From Mesobacillus jeotgali (GTDB taxonomy: Bacteria > Bacillota > Bacilli > Bacillales > Cytobacillaceae): 64,000 bases of DNA. Made by a program: the position numbers and the translations under genes. How positions within the stretch are numbered: position 1 is the stretch's first letter; each line of letters starts with the position of its first letter. The DNA lies in assembly GCF_002874535.1 (NCBI RefSeq), contig NZ_CP025025.1, forward strand, positions 2,837,526-2,901,525. Reading direction: 5' to 3'. Of the stretch, positions 55,693 through 64,000 are shown piece after piece. The notes beneath the pieces were generated by a model. That model searched no databases. It was given only the letters and a program-made list of their open reading frames with translations, and was not told the origin of the DNA.

Positions 55693-56405
55693 TCATTGAC
55701 TACCTCGAACTTGTAGCCAACCCCCCAGACTGTTACGATCATTTTCGCAGCCTGTTCAGATACTTTGTTCAGCTTCTCGCGCAATCTCTTAACATGCGTA
55801 TCGACCGTTCGTAAATCACCGAAAAATTCATAATGCCAAACTTCTTTCAATAATTGTTCACGATCAAAAACTTTATCTGGAGCTTTCGCAAGGAAGTATA
55901 GCAGTTCATATTCCTTAGGAGTCAGGCTGACTTCTTTGCCATCTGCCAAAACCCTATGGGCATCATTATCAATGGTTAAATGAGGGAAAACAATCACATC
56001 TTTAGCAGTCGTCTCTGTCTGCAAGTAGCTTGTGCTCGATGAACGGCGCAGCATTGCTTTCACTCTCAGGACAACTTCACGAGGGCTGAACGGTTTGACG
56101 ATATAATCATCAGTACCAACCTCGAAGCCTTGTACCCTGTTCACTTCCTCGCCTTTTGCGGTTAGCATGATAACAGGTGTTGACTTCTTTTCACGGAGGT
56201 CACGGCAAACCTCGATTCCATCTTTCCCAGGCATCATTAAATCAAGAAGGATTACGTCATAGTCGTTGGCAAGCGATTTTGCCAGCGCTTCATTTCCATC
56301 TTCTGCTTCATCAATTATATAGTTCTCTCTTTCAAGATACATCTTTAATAATCGTCTAATTCTTTCTTCATCATCCACTACTAAAATCTTCACGTCTTTT
56401 TCCAT
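55689..56405 (-). CDS. resD: ResD, OmpR-family response regulator
   Basis: The 238-residue regulator has a receiver domain with acidic Asp11-Asp12, phosphoacceptor Asp55 (VILLDLMMPG) and a Lys near 105. A winged-helix DNA-binding domain follows (about 135-235, ending VDTHVKRLREKLN ... VWGVGYKFE). It activates resABC, ctaA, fnr and nitrite-respiration genes. It overlaps resE and is separated from resC by a terminator. Confidence 0.98.
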   Translation of the reverse strand: MEKDVKILVVDDEERIRRLLKMYLERENYIIDEAEDGNEALAKSLANDYDVILLDLMMPGKDGIEVCRDLREKKSTPVIMLTAKGEEVNRVQGFEVGTDDYIVKPFSPREVVLRVKAMLRRSSSTSYLQTETTAKDVIVFPHLTIDNDAHRVLADGKEVSLTPKEYELLYFLAKAPDKVFDREQLLKEVWHYEFFGDLRTVDTHVKRLREKLNKVSEQAAKMIVTVWGVGYKFEVVNE

Positions 56406-56464
56406 AAGGTATATCCCTCCCTGCGATTATTTTACATAAACACGAGTCTACTTGCCATGATTTT

Positions 56465-56497
56465 TTAAAAAAGGCCTTCACTTAAGGCAGTGAAGGC
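56465..56497 (-). terminator. Intrinsic terminator between resC and resD
   Basis: Perfect 9-bp stem GCCTTCACT / AGTGAAGGC with a 6-base loop, then CTTTTTT on the minus strand. It divides resABC from resDE. Confidence 0.85.
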
Positions 56498-56518
56498 AGT
56501 CATAAAATTGACACAATT

Positions 56519-57706
56519 TTAGGAACCTGCATAAGAATGCAGACCTGCAATAACAAGGTTAACTGCTACCAGGTTGAACATGATAATGATAAAACCAATG
56601 ACCGCGAGCCATGCAGACTTTTCTCCATGCCACCCTTTTGAAAGGCGTAAATGAAGGAAAGCGGCATAGAATAGCCAAGTGATCAATGCCCAAACTTCCT
56701 TAGGATCCCAGCCCCAGAAACGAGTCCAGGCAATCTGGGCCCAAATCATCGCAAAAATTAATCCGCCAAGCGTGAATACCGGGAAACCGATTAATACGGA
56801 ACGATAGCCTATTTCATCAACAAGATCCATATTGATATTTTTCGTCCACGGTTGTAATGCAGCAGCAACGCGCTTGCGAAGGATAGCTCTTAATAATACA
56901 TATAATACTATACCCGCTGCGAGCGACCAAATAACAGTATTCAATTTCTTTGCACTGATGATTGCAGGTGTCTCGAACAATGGTTCAAAACGATCCTTGT
57001 CTGTCAACTCAAACTGATGGGGTCCAACAAGAGCTGGAATTGTATATTCTTCAGTAGCTGGCTGGCCATCCTTGTTGATATAGTTAAAATTCGCTGAATA
57101 ATCTGTTGCAGCGAAGAAACTGGAAACGAATACGAAGCCAAGCGTGCTGATCAAGCCAAACAAGACAACTTCAAGCCATAATGTACTTTTGGTTTTCTTC
57201 GTCTGATCAACACTTCTAACGAGATAAATCAGACCAGCAGCAAAACTGATCGCCAGGATTGCTTGTCCGATCGCTGTCGTCGTGACGTGAATATGGAGCC
57301 AGTAACTTTGAAGTGCCGGAATCAATGGTGTTACTTCCCTTGGGAACATGCTTCCATAGGCAATGATCAAAGCAGCCACAGGCAATGTGAACAGTCCCAG
57401 CAATGGAGTTTTATACATAAAATAAATGACGATAAATGCCCCAACCAATGACATGCCGAAGAATGTCGTGAATTCGAACAGGTTGCTGACCGGCGCGTGT
57501 CCGGAAGCAATCCATCTTAAAATAAAAAATGTCAACTGCGAAAGGAAACCCGCAATCGTTACAACAAGTCCAATTTTCGCCCATTTGTTAGGGGTATTTT
57601 TTTTGTCAGCATGCCTTTTATCCTTAATAGCTCCCCCGAAAAACAAAATACCGACTAGATAGAGGATAAATGCTGCAAACAGAAAGTTAGAACTCAACTC
57701 AACCAT
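56519..57706 (-). CDS. resC: ResC, cytochrome c maturation protein (CcsA family)
   Basis: A system II cytochrome c assembly protein that works with ResB to carry heme across the membrane and attach it. The 395-residue polytopic protein has about eight helices. The tryptophan-rich WWD heme domain [18 protein letters not shown] is near residue 330, flanked by conserved His residues. It follows resB by 12 bases. Confidence 0.96.
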   Translation of the reverse strand: MVELSSNFLFAAFILYLVGILFFGGAIKDKRHADKKNTPNKWAKIGLVVTIAGFLSQLTFFILRWIASGHAPVSNLFEFTTFFGMSLVGAFIVIYFMYKTPLLGLFTLPVAALIIAYGSMFPREVTPLIPALQSYWLHIHVTTTAIGQAILAISFAAGLIYLVRSVDQTKKTKSTLWLEVVLFGLISTLGFVFVSSFFAATDYSANFNYINKDGQPATEEYTIPALVGPHQFELTDKDRFEPLFETPAIISAKKLNTVIWSLAAGIVLYVLLRAILRKRVAAALQPWTKNINMDLVDEIGYRSVLIGFPVFTLGGLIFAMIWAQIAWTRFWGWDPKEVWALITWLFYAAFLHLRLSKGWHGEKSAWLAVIGFIIIMFNLVAVNLVIAGLHSYAGS

Positions 57707-57718
57707 TATATTCCCTCC

Positions 57719-59344
57719 TTACTCCTTCTTTTCTTCTGCCACCTGGTCTTCTGGAGCAGCTATTCCTGAATCGGAAAAGACTTCTTCAAGCTCCCTTTTT
57801 AAACCATGCCAGTTTTTGTTTGTATGAGCGGCAGTCCACACTTGATTATTTAATCTTCTTAACCATACACGTCGATGGTTCCAATATGCCCCCTGGATAA
57901 CACCTATCATAAAGATTAATCCACCAAGGCCAATGATCCACAGTGTAAGATCCTTTCTGACAGTCAGAGCCGTTACATTCTTCGTTTCGATCCCGTTGAA
58001 TGTCATCTTGTAATCATTTTCACCTAATGGCTCGAGGTTCTGCCTGATGGCCACAAAACTGACTTCCCCTTCAGGCTTTTCAGGGCTGAACATCTTGAAT
58101 ATGAACGCAGGATTATTCGGTATGCGTGACTTTGTCGCAGGCTCCCCATCTTCATTGAACTCAAAATCCGGGAAATAACTCATCACTTCGACTTTGTACC
58201 CATTTCCTAGATCGTATTTCATATCAGGGTCGTATAAGTCTACAGTAACATCACCAAACTGATCCCCAGTTTCCTTATTTTCTAGTTTAAAAGCCATCTT
58301 GCTCATTTCATCAAGCTTATAGTCTACCTGGTACAAGGCAAAGCCATCAATTTTCAGAGGTTTGTTTACCTGGATTGCCTGTTCACGTATTTTCTCGAGC
58401 TCAGGCTTTTCTCCCGGGACAATTTCTCCCTGTCTCTGATATAAAGTAGCATCGGTCTGATAGTTTTTAACTACCGTCCCAGCCTTGTTAATTGCATCCT
58501 GGAAGACTTCCTCATCTTTATCTTTATCATATACTTCAAAGATAAATTGTTTGTTTTCAAGATAATAGCGGCCTTCTGTGCCAGGAATCGCTTTTGTTTC
58601 GCCTTCCCTTAGCCACAGGATTTCGTCTACGTACATCCCAGGTACGAACCTGAGCATGCCGCCAATCAAAAAAATGATCAGTCCCAGATGGTTCACATAT
58701 GGGCCCCATCGTGAAAAACGATTTTTCTCCGCAAGAATATCACCATTTTCCTCACGCAGCTTATACCGTTTTTTCGTCAGGTTTTCTTTGATCTTTCCTA
58801 CTGCTTCATCTGTTAGTACAGCATCTGAAGTGCTGAACATTCTCTGCCGCTTCAAAAAGCTTTCATGTCTTGATACTCGCTGGTTTTTCAGGGATCTGTA
58901 TAATGGAACCACCCTGTCGAGACTTGCGATAACAAGTGATATGCCTAGCGCAGCAATCAAAAGCAGGTACCACCAGGAACTGTATAGATTATGGAAACCA
59001 AGATCATAATAAAGCTTTCCTAACCAACCGTATTGCTCTTCATAGTATTCCCATGCGGGCATGACTGGCGGAATATACATTTCCTGTGGAAAAATCGTTC
59101 CTAAAGAGGATGCAACCAAGAGGATGACGATCAGCCACACCCCTACTTTAACCGACGAAAAGAAATTCCAGATTTTATCGATAATAGTCTTATTATAGGT
59201 TTGGGAACGGCGCGCGCTACCTTCATAGCGCATATCAACTAGCTGTTTATCTTTCTCTTTTTCCTCCAGCACTCTCCCGCAAGATTCACAAAGGATCGTT
59301 CCCTGCGGATTTACATGGCCGCACTCACATTTTACTTCGTTCAT
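57719..59344 (-). CDS. resB: ResB, cytochrome c maturation protein (Ccs1 family)
   Basis: This is the partner of ResC in the heme lyase complex. The 541-residue protein has an N-terminal zinc-ribbon-like CECGHVN ... LCESCG (about 5-20). Membrane helices lie near 68-88, 120-140 and 212-228, followed by a large extracytoplasmic domain and a last helix near 474-494. The length matches B. subtilis ResB. It starts 29 bases after resA. Confidence 0.95.
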   Translation of the reverse strand: MNEVKCECGHVNPQGTILCESCGRVLEEKEKDKQLVDMRYEGSARRSQTYNKTIIDKIWNFFSSVKVGVWLIVILLVASSLGTIFPQEMYIPPVMPAWEYYEEQYGWLGKLYYDLGFHNLYSSWWYLLLIAALGISLVIASLDRVVPLYRSLKNQRVSRHESFLKRQRMFSTSDAVLTDEAVGKIKENLTKKRYKLREENGDILAEKNRFSRWGPYVNHLGLIIFLIGGMLRFVPGMYVDEILWLREGETKAIPGTEGRYYLENKQFIFEVYDKDKDEEVFQDAINKAGTVVKNYQTDATLYQRQGEIVPGEKPELEKIREQAIQVNKPLKIDGFALYQVDYKLDEMSKMAFKLENKETGDQFGDVTVDLYDPDMKYDLGNGYKVEVMSYFPDFEFNEDGEPATKSRIPNNPAFIFKMFSPEKPEGEVSFVAIRQNLEPLGENDYKMTFNGIETKNVTALTVRKDLTLWIIGLGGLIFMIGVIQGAYWNHRRVWLRRLNNQVWTAAHTNKNWHGLKRELEEVFSDSGIAAPEDQVAEEKKE

Positions 59345-59372
59345 AGTAAAAACTCCCTGTTCCCCTTACTTT

Positions 59373-59894
59373 TTAAGGTTTTATCTGTTCCATGAATTCG
59401 CGGACAGTTTTTTCATCTAATTCCCCGGTATGACTCTTTACAACAATCCCTTCTTTGTCAATCAAAAAAGTGATTGGCAGTGGGTTAATACCGTATGCGG
59501 CCTGGACTGGTCCCTCGTCAATCATGACCGGAAAAGTCATCCCTTTTCTCTCAATAAACCTATTTACAGCAAGTTCTGATTCACCGGAGTCAATTGCCAG
59601 GACCTGGACACCCTGATCCTTGAACTGCTGGTACTGATTTTCAATATAAGGCATCTCTCGCTCGCATGGCTTGCACCATGTTGCCCAAAAATTAAGGAAA
59701 ACTCCTTGCCCTTTATACTCAGAAAGCCTGTGTTTATTGCCTTCCATATCAACAAGGACAAAATCAGGAGCAGGTTTTCCAATCACAATCTTCTGGTTTT
59801 TATCCTTATTCATGTTAGCATACAAAGTATAGCCAACAGCCAGGGCCATAACCGCGAGAATAATAGTTCTAGTGATTAGACGTTTCTTTTTCAT
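59373..59894 (-). CDS. resA: ResA, membrane thiol-disulfide oxidoreductase
   Basis: ResA reduces the CxxCH cysteines of apocytochrome c outside the membrane. The 173-residue thioredoxin-like protein has an N-terminal anchor (about 7-24) and the active site WCKPC with Cys74 and Cys77. It begins resABC; rluB lies 66 bases upstream with no terminator seen, so read-through from rluB is possible, as in B. subtilis. Confidence 0.96.
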   Translation of the reverse strand: MKKKRLITRTIILAVMALAVGYTLYANMNKDKNQKIVIGKPAPDFVLVDMEGNKHRLSEYKGQGVFLNFWATWCKPCEREMPYIENQYQQFKDQGVQVLAIDSGESELAVNRFIERKGMTFPVMIDEGPVQAAYGINPLPITFLIDKEGIVVKSHTGELDEKTVREFMEQIKP

Positions 59895-59959
59895 CCCCTA
59901 AACCTCCCACCGTATTTCTCCCTCATTATAACATTTCAACTACACACGTGTTAGTAAAC

Positions 59960-60685
59960 CTAAGACTTTTTCATCGCCAGAACACGAAGCTGCTTAACTT
60001 CATGATGTGTAAGCTCCCTGATTTCCCCAGTCCTTAAGCCATTCAGAGTCAGGAATCCGTATTTTTCCCTTTTCAGTTTCAATACAGGGTGCCCGATCGC
60101 TTCGAACATTCTTCTAACCTGTCTATTCCGGCCCTCATGGATCGTAATTTCGACAATTGCGGTATCCTTCTTTTTATCAACACTCAGCAATTTGGTTCTA
60201 GCAGGTGCAGTTTTGCCGTCTTCTAGCATGACGCCTCGAGCCAGGCTAGTCAGCTTTTCCTTTGAAGGGATTCCTTTTACCTTTGCCACATACACCTTAT
60301 CAATTTCATTGCTTGGATGCATGAGCAAGTTGGCGAATTCTCCATCGTTCGTCAATAAAAGCAGACCCGATGTATCATAATCCAGCCGCCCAACTGGATA
60401 TATCCTTTGTTCGATCGTTTGGAAAAAGTCGGTAACAACTTTCCGTCCTTTATCATCCTGTACACTTGAAATAACACCGCGGGGTTTGTAGAACAAGAAG
60501 TAAACTGGTTCTTCCCCTTCGATTTGGACTCCATCGACTTCAACTCTGTCAGATGATGTCACCTTGCGGCCAAGTTCTTTGACAACACTGCCATTCACCT
60601 TGACCCTTCCTTCGAGGATCATTTCCTCGGCTTTTCTTCTCGATGCTATTCCTGCATGAGCAATAACTTTTTGCAGTCTTTCCAT
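59960..60685 (-). CDS. rluB: RluB, 23S rRNA pseudouridine synthase
   Basis: It isomerises a uridine in 23S rRNA helix 89/90 (U2633 in B. subtilis numbering). The 241-residue protein has an N-terminal S4 RNA-binding domain (about 1-60). The RsuA-type catalytic domain has GRLDYDTSGLLLLTNDG with the catalytic Asp, and EGRNRQVRRM. The ATG at 60685 follows TAGGAGTGACCTT. Confidence 0.95.
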   Translation of the reverse strand: MERLQKVIAHAGIASRRKAEEMILEGRVKVNGSVVKELGRKVTSSDRVEVDGVQIEGEEPVYFLFYKPRGVISSVQDDKGRKVVTDFFQTIEQRIYPVGRLDYDTSGLLLLTNDGEFANLLMHPSNEIDKVYVAKVKGIPSKEKLTSLARGVMLEDGKTAPARTKLLSVDKKKDTAIVEITIHEGRNRQVRRMFEAIGHPVLKLKREKYGFLTLNGLRTGEIRELTHHEVKQLRVLAMKKS

Positions 60686-61024
60686 AAGGTCACTCCTAAT
60701 TAATATCAATTAACTATGGTTAATGTTAATATCTAATCCATCCCTATGAATTATGACATAACTCTCGCTGTTTTCAAAGTAAGCAATGGTGTAAAATGTG
60801 AAAAATAAATAGGGAAAGTTAATTGTTCTTTAACAAAAGTTCGTTTTGTATACCTGTTGCAATATTATTTTATACTAATATTAGTTCAGTTTGTGATACC
60901 TATGTCGATAGGCTGTTAAGAGTATTTCCAAAAGTTTGTGATAATTAGGCTCAGCTAAACGAGGCTGTTGATTTCCGTATCTTGCGCCTTGAATGTCACT
61001 TCTCTTAGCTGAACAGCAGGACCC
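60686..61024. other. rluB upstream region
   Basis: Between spmB and rluB, about 430 bases without a gene. AT-rich promoter-like sequence lies near 60740-60890, with no decisive -35/-10 pair. Interleaved inverted repeats at 60951-61017 are reported as a finding. Confidence 0.4.
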
Positions 61025-61061
61025 CAAAAAAACAAAGAAGATACCTACAGGAGGTATCTTC
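61025..61061 (-). terminator. Intrinsic terminator of spmAB
   Basis: Perfect 10-bp stem GAAGATACCT / AGGTATCTTC with a 5-base loop, then TTTGTTTTTTT on the minus strand. Confidence 0.92.
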
Positions 61062-61117
61062 AGCTTAATAGGAATTCATTTCAATGATTATCACACTTCG
61101 ACGATAGCGAGAACTGA

Positions 61118-61645
61118 TCAGAACATAAAAGTAACGACGATGATAGCTGTTATGATTGCGACTGCGTCTGCAAGTAGTCCGACTTTTAGTGCGTCTCCCA
61201 TTTTTTTAATGCCGACGGCGCCGAAATATACGGTAAGGACATAGAACGTCGTGTCGGTGCTTCCTTGGAGGGTGGCAGCGAGTGTTCCAATAAAAGAGTC
61301 TGGACCATGTACCCCAATTAGGTCGCTCGTAATTCCAAGCGCCGCTGTCCCTGAAATTGGCCTGATCAGAGCAAGGGGTACAATTTCGGCAGGGATCCCT
61401 ACCATCTCAAGTCCTGGCCTGATCCAATTCACCATAACATCAAGTGCGCCTGACGCTCGAAAAACCGCAATTGCCACCATCATCCCTACAAGAAATGGCA
61501 TGATCGAAACGGCCATTTTGATACCTTCCTTACCGCCTTCAACAAAACTTTCATATGTGGGTACTTTTTTATAGGTTCCATAAATCAGAATAAAGGCAAT
61601 CATGACAGGGATGAACCATAGTGATATGGCAGATACAATTTCCAT
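61118..61645 (-). CDS. spmB: SpmB, spore maturation protein
   Basis: With SpmA it is needed for forespore core dehydration and heat resistance. The 175-residue integral membrane protein has a nucleoside-recognition (Gate) domain: RASGALDVMVNWIRPGLEMVG near 64 and RPISGTAALGI near 95. It starts 6 bases after spmA and ends the dacB-spmA-spmB operon. Confidence 0.95.
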   Translation of the reverse strand: MEIVSAISLWFIPVMIAFILIYGTYKKVPTYESFVEGGKEGIKMAVSIMPFLVGMMVAIAVFRASGALDVMVNWIRPGLEMVGIPAEIVPLALIRPISGTAALGITSDLIGVHGPDSFIGTLAATLQGSTDTTFYVLTVYFGAVGIKKMGDALKVGLLADAVAIITAIIVVTFMF

Positions 61646-61651
61646 TTGGAT

Positions 61652-62239
61652 TTACCCCTTTTTGCTTCTTCTGTAATAAAAGAAACGGTCAATTAATATC
61701 GCTGCAACAGCAGAGACAGCAGTCGCTACAAGAGTCGGTCCAACAATATCTGTTGGATTGGCTGAATCATAATTCATCCTTATCGCGATAACCGTCGTTG
61801 GAATGAGGGTGATGCTCGCTGTATTGATCGCAAGGAAAGTAATCATCGATCGGCTCGCTTCGTTCTTCCCATCATTCAACTCTTTCAGTTCTTCCATTGC
61901 TTTGATTCCAAGAGGTGTAGCGGCGTTCCCAAGGCCGAACATGTTGGCAATCATGTTTGACAGTATGTAACCCATCGCCGGATGATTGGAAGGTACTTCA
62001 GGAAACAACTTTGAAATCAACGGTTTAAATAAAGTGGAAAGCTTTGATAGCAAACCAGAATCCTCAGCTATTCTCATCATGCCAAGCCAGAACACTAGAA
62101 TGCTAATAAGGCCGATACTGAGAGTGATGGCATCCTTGGCACCGCTAAAAACTGCTTCGTTCACCTCAGCCATTGTGCCATTCACCATAGCAAAGCCGAG
62201 GCCAATTAAGATCATAACCACCCAGATATAATTAACCAT
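61652..62239 (-). CDS. spmA: SpmA, spore maturation protein
   Basis: The 195-residue membrane protein has about four to five helices and the Gate domain segment IANMFGLGNAATPLGIKAMEEL near 92. It overlaps dacB by 8 bases and precedes spmB, an arrangement conserved in spore formers. Loss in B. subtilis lowers core dehydration; the transported species is unknown. Confidence 0.95.
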   Translation of the reverse strand: MVNYIWVVMILIGLGFAMVNGTMAEVNEAVFSGAKDAITLSIGLISILVFWLGMMRIAEDSGLLSKLSTLFKPLISKLFPEVPSNHPAMGYILSNMIANMFGLGNAATPLGIKAMEELKELNDGKNEASRSMITFLAINTASITLIPTTVIAIRMNYDSANPTDIVGPTLVATAVSAVAAILIDRFFYYRRSKKG

Positions 62240-63368
62240 GATTCTTGATCCCTGCTATTGATGTGAATATATTCTTGAAAAGATCGAAGAAGGACTTCTT
62301 CTCCTTTGCTTCCACTTTGTAATAAACAGGCAAACTTGCAATCTGCTTATCATCCAAGTAGACATTTGCCCGACCTGCAATCGAACTTCGCATATCCTCC
62401 TCGTTTGGTGCAGCCTTTTTCAATCTATATTCTACTTTGATCATGTCTTCTTCTTCTGAAGTTAGCGGGTAAACAAATGAATGGTCCAGGTAAACTTTAT
62501 TCTTATAATGCGAATCCTTTATCCCTTTCACTTTACCTTTGGAAAGAATCTCTGCGACATCATAATTTGAAAATGCTGTTTCAAACATCTGGATATGGTC
62601 ATTCCAATCATCAGGTGCATTAAGTGTAACTGCGATCAATTCAAAATCGTCCCTTTTAGCTGTGGAGACTAAAGTTCTCTTCGCCCGCTTTGTATAACCG
62701 GTTTTTCCACCAGTACTATACTTATATTTCTCTGTCAGGAGCCTGTTTTTATTTTTCCATACCCTGTCCCATGTTTCTGTTGGATTAGGAGCCCTGTGTA
62801 TTTTTGTTCCGGAAATTTCCTTGTAAATCTCATTTTCCATTGCATAGCGTGTCAGAATAGCCATGTCATACGCTGTGGACACGTGGTCTTCGTGGTCATC
62901 CAACCCGTGCGGATTTGCAAAATGAGTATTTTCCATGCCGATTTGCTGAGCTTTTTCGTTCATTAAGTAAGCAAATCCATCCAGACTGCCGCCCACATGT
63001 TCCGCGATCGCGACAGCAGCATCATTACCCGACCTCAGCATTAATCCATACACCAAATCTTCAAGCCTGATCATTTCTCCAGGCTTCAAGTAAATTGAAG
63101 ATCCTTCAGCACGGACTGCATTCTCACTCACTTTCACCTTTTCATCCAATTTGCCAGATTCTATCGCAAGGATGGCCGTCATGATTTTCGTGATACTGGC
63201 AATCCTGCTTACTCTGTGAGCATCTTTTTCAAATAACACCCTGCCAGATTCCTGTTCTATCAAAACAGCGCTTCTGGCACTTACCGAAACAGAAGCCTGT
63301 GCTGTTTGAGGAATGCAGTATATCAACATAGTGGCGATTAACATTAATTTCATCCAATTCCTTTTCAT
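62232..63368 (-). CDS. dacB: DacB, sporulation D-alanyl-D-alanine carboxypeptidase (PBP5*)
   Basis: DacB trims pentapeptides in spore cortex peptidoglycan. The 378-residue protein has a signal peptide (about 1-25). The penicillin-binding motifs are Ser58-x-x-Lys61 (SITK), Ser113-Gly-Asn (SGN) and Lys222-Thr-Gly (KTG). The ATG at 63368 gives a clean signal peptide and follows GGAGACGAGGG. It overlaps spmA, so the three form the cortex/dehydration operon. Confidence 0.96.
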   Translation of the reverse strand: MKRNWMKLMLIATMLIYCIPQTAQASVSVSARSAVLIEQESGRVLFEKDAHRVSRIASITKIMTAILAIESGKLDEKVKVSENAVRAEGSSIYLKPGEMIRLEDLVYGLMLRSGNDAAVAIAEHVGGSLDGFAYLMNEKAQQIGMENTHFANPHGLDDHEDHVSTAYDMAILTRYAMENEIYKEISGTKIHRAPNPTETWDRVWKNKNRLLTEKYKYSTGGKTGYTKRAKRTLVSTAKRDDFELIAVTLNAPDDWNDHIQMFETAFSNYDVAEILSKGKVKGIKDSHYKNKVYLDHSFVYPLTSEEEDMIKVEYRLKKAAPNEEDMRSSIAGRANVYLDDKQIASLPVYYKVEAKEKKSFFDLFKNIFTSIAGIKNHG

Positions 63369-63492
63369 TGACAGACCCTCGTCTCCTTTGGCAGTTTGTA
63401 CATGTTTATGCAGGACAAGGAGTGTTATGACATAAAAAGGTGAATGCCACACATGATGGACCGTACAGAGGCCCTAAGGTGTTACAGCCATG

Positions 63493-63522
63493 AAAAAAGG
63501 AACAGCTATAAATAGCTATTCC
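63493..63522 (-). terminator. Intrinsic terminator of ypuI
   Basis: Minus-strand GGAATAGCTA / TAGCTGTTCC (one mismatch) followed by TTTTTT. Confidence 0.85.
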
Positions 63523-63532
63523 CTGGTTTGCA

Positions 63533-64000
63533 TTATCTTGATTGAAGCATTTTTGTCCGGTAATCTGTTTCGTAATATTCCAGCTCTTCGCGGATTCTTT
63601 GAAACCCGCTTTCGAGGCTTACCATCAGTTCTTTTATTCCAGGTGATACTGGTTGTCTGAACTTGATGGCATTCTTTCCTGTATAAGCAGCCCTGCTGTC
63701 TTCATACCATGCATCACTTTTAGGAGAGAAGAATTCTTCAATGCATTGATAATAGATTCGGTATAATGTTTTTTCAGCTGCCGGTTTTGAAAAAACCTCT
63801 GCCTGAAGGATCACCTTGCAGGCATCAAGTCCTTCCTCACAGTAGACAGCCAGCTTGCGTAGACTTGAGAGAACCGTTTTATAGTATTCCTCGTCTGCCT
63901 GCTGTCCTTGTTTTAACTCTTCAAGAGTTGTTTTATTCAGGTAGTTCTCCAGCTTTACTACTGTGTCTGCCAGGAATTCCCTTACTTCCTCGATTTGAGT
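63533..64000 (-). CDS. ypuI: YpuI, DUF3907 protein (5' end outside the window)
   Basis: The open frame runs off the right edge; about 155 C-terminal residues are visible. They include LAVYCEEGLDACKVILQAE and the conserved YYQCIEEFFSPKSDAWYEDSR stretch, ending in YYETDYRTKMLQSR, a close match to B. subtilis YpuI (about 180 residues). The GTG at 63814 is an internal valine, not the start. It is helix-rich and soluble; function unknown. It lies upstream of dacB, separated by a terminator. Confidence 0.85.
   Translation of the reverse strand, partial: TQIEEVREFLADTVVKLENYLNKTTLEELKQGQQADEEYYKTVLSSLRKLAVYCEEGLDACKVILQAEVFSKPAAEKTLYRIYYQCIEEFFSPKSDAWYEDSRAAYTGKNAIKFRQPVSPGIKELMVSLESGFQRIREELEYYETDYRTKMLQSR

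Overview
The window is a stretch of chromosome from an endospore-forming, low-to-mid GC Firmicute of the family Bacillaceae. Gene content and order follow the Bacillus subtilis interval from ypuI through res, serA, recS, gudB, sleB, cmk, der, spoIVA, hbs, hepST and aro to ypiB almost gene for gene. The many sporulation genes (spoIVA, sleB, ypeB, spmAB, dacB, cotJABC) and the menaquinone and cytochrome c maturation genes fit an aerobic or facultative spore former. Some departures from B. subtilis (no trp genes beside aro, an inserted B12-binding MerR gene, cotJABC placed among the ypb genes, an inserted acyltransferase gene after cmk) suggest a Mesobacillus- or Cytobacillus-like relative. The genus is an inference.

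Layout, left to right; most genes are on the minus strand. 1-3.2 kb: a short repeat array, reoY/ypiB, ypiA and an unrecognised amidohydrolase-like gene. 3.2-9.5 kb: the aromatic amino acid operon aroC-aroB-aroH-hisC-tyrA-aroA, with no trp genes. 9.7-15.9 kb: cheR, ndk, heptaprenyl diphosphate and menaquinone genes, mtrB (TRAP), folE and HU. 16.4-25.1 kb: spoIVA, yphFE, gpsA, der, the YIEGIA trio, ypzI (plus strand) and fni. 25.2-31.9 kb: ypfD, plsC-like, cmk, ypfB, ypfA, ypeB-sleB and prsW. 32-38.7 kb: ansA (plus), a second repeat array, ypdA, gudB, mecB, a CarH-like regulator and ypbG. 38.7-46 kb: a membrane protein, a CBS protein, cotJABC (plus), ypbF, ypbE, ypbD, recS and ypbB. 46-50 kb: ferredoxin (plus), ribU with an FMN riboswitch, serA (plus) and a PHP phosphatase. 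50-53 kb: an M23/LysM peptidase and rsiX-sigX. 53.2-53.75 kb: a third, very regular repeat array. 53.9-60.7 kb: resABC, resDE and rluB. 61-64 kb: spmAB, dacB and ypuI, which runs off the right edge.

Functional groups: shikimate to Phe/Tyr and His transamination; menaquinone side chain, ring methylation and isoprenoid precursor (hepS, menG, hepT, fni); redox sensing with cytochrome c maturation (resABCDE); envelope stress (sigX/rsiX, prsW); spore coat, cortex and germination. Many intrinsic terminators are clear hairpins with T-runs, so transcription units can be drawn with fair confidence.

The least explained structures are three separate intergenic tandem arrays with different sequences but the same period of about 52 bp and units that fold into imperfect hairpins. 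The best lead for a regulatory system is a MerR-type protein carrying both the B12-ligand histidine motif and the W-x9-EH motif of adenosylcobalamin photoreceptors. I found no CRISPR array, prophage, insertion sequence, rRNA or tRNA.
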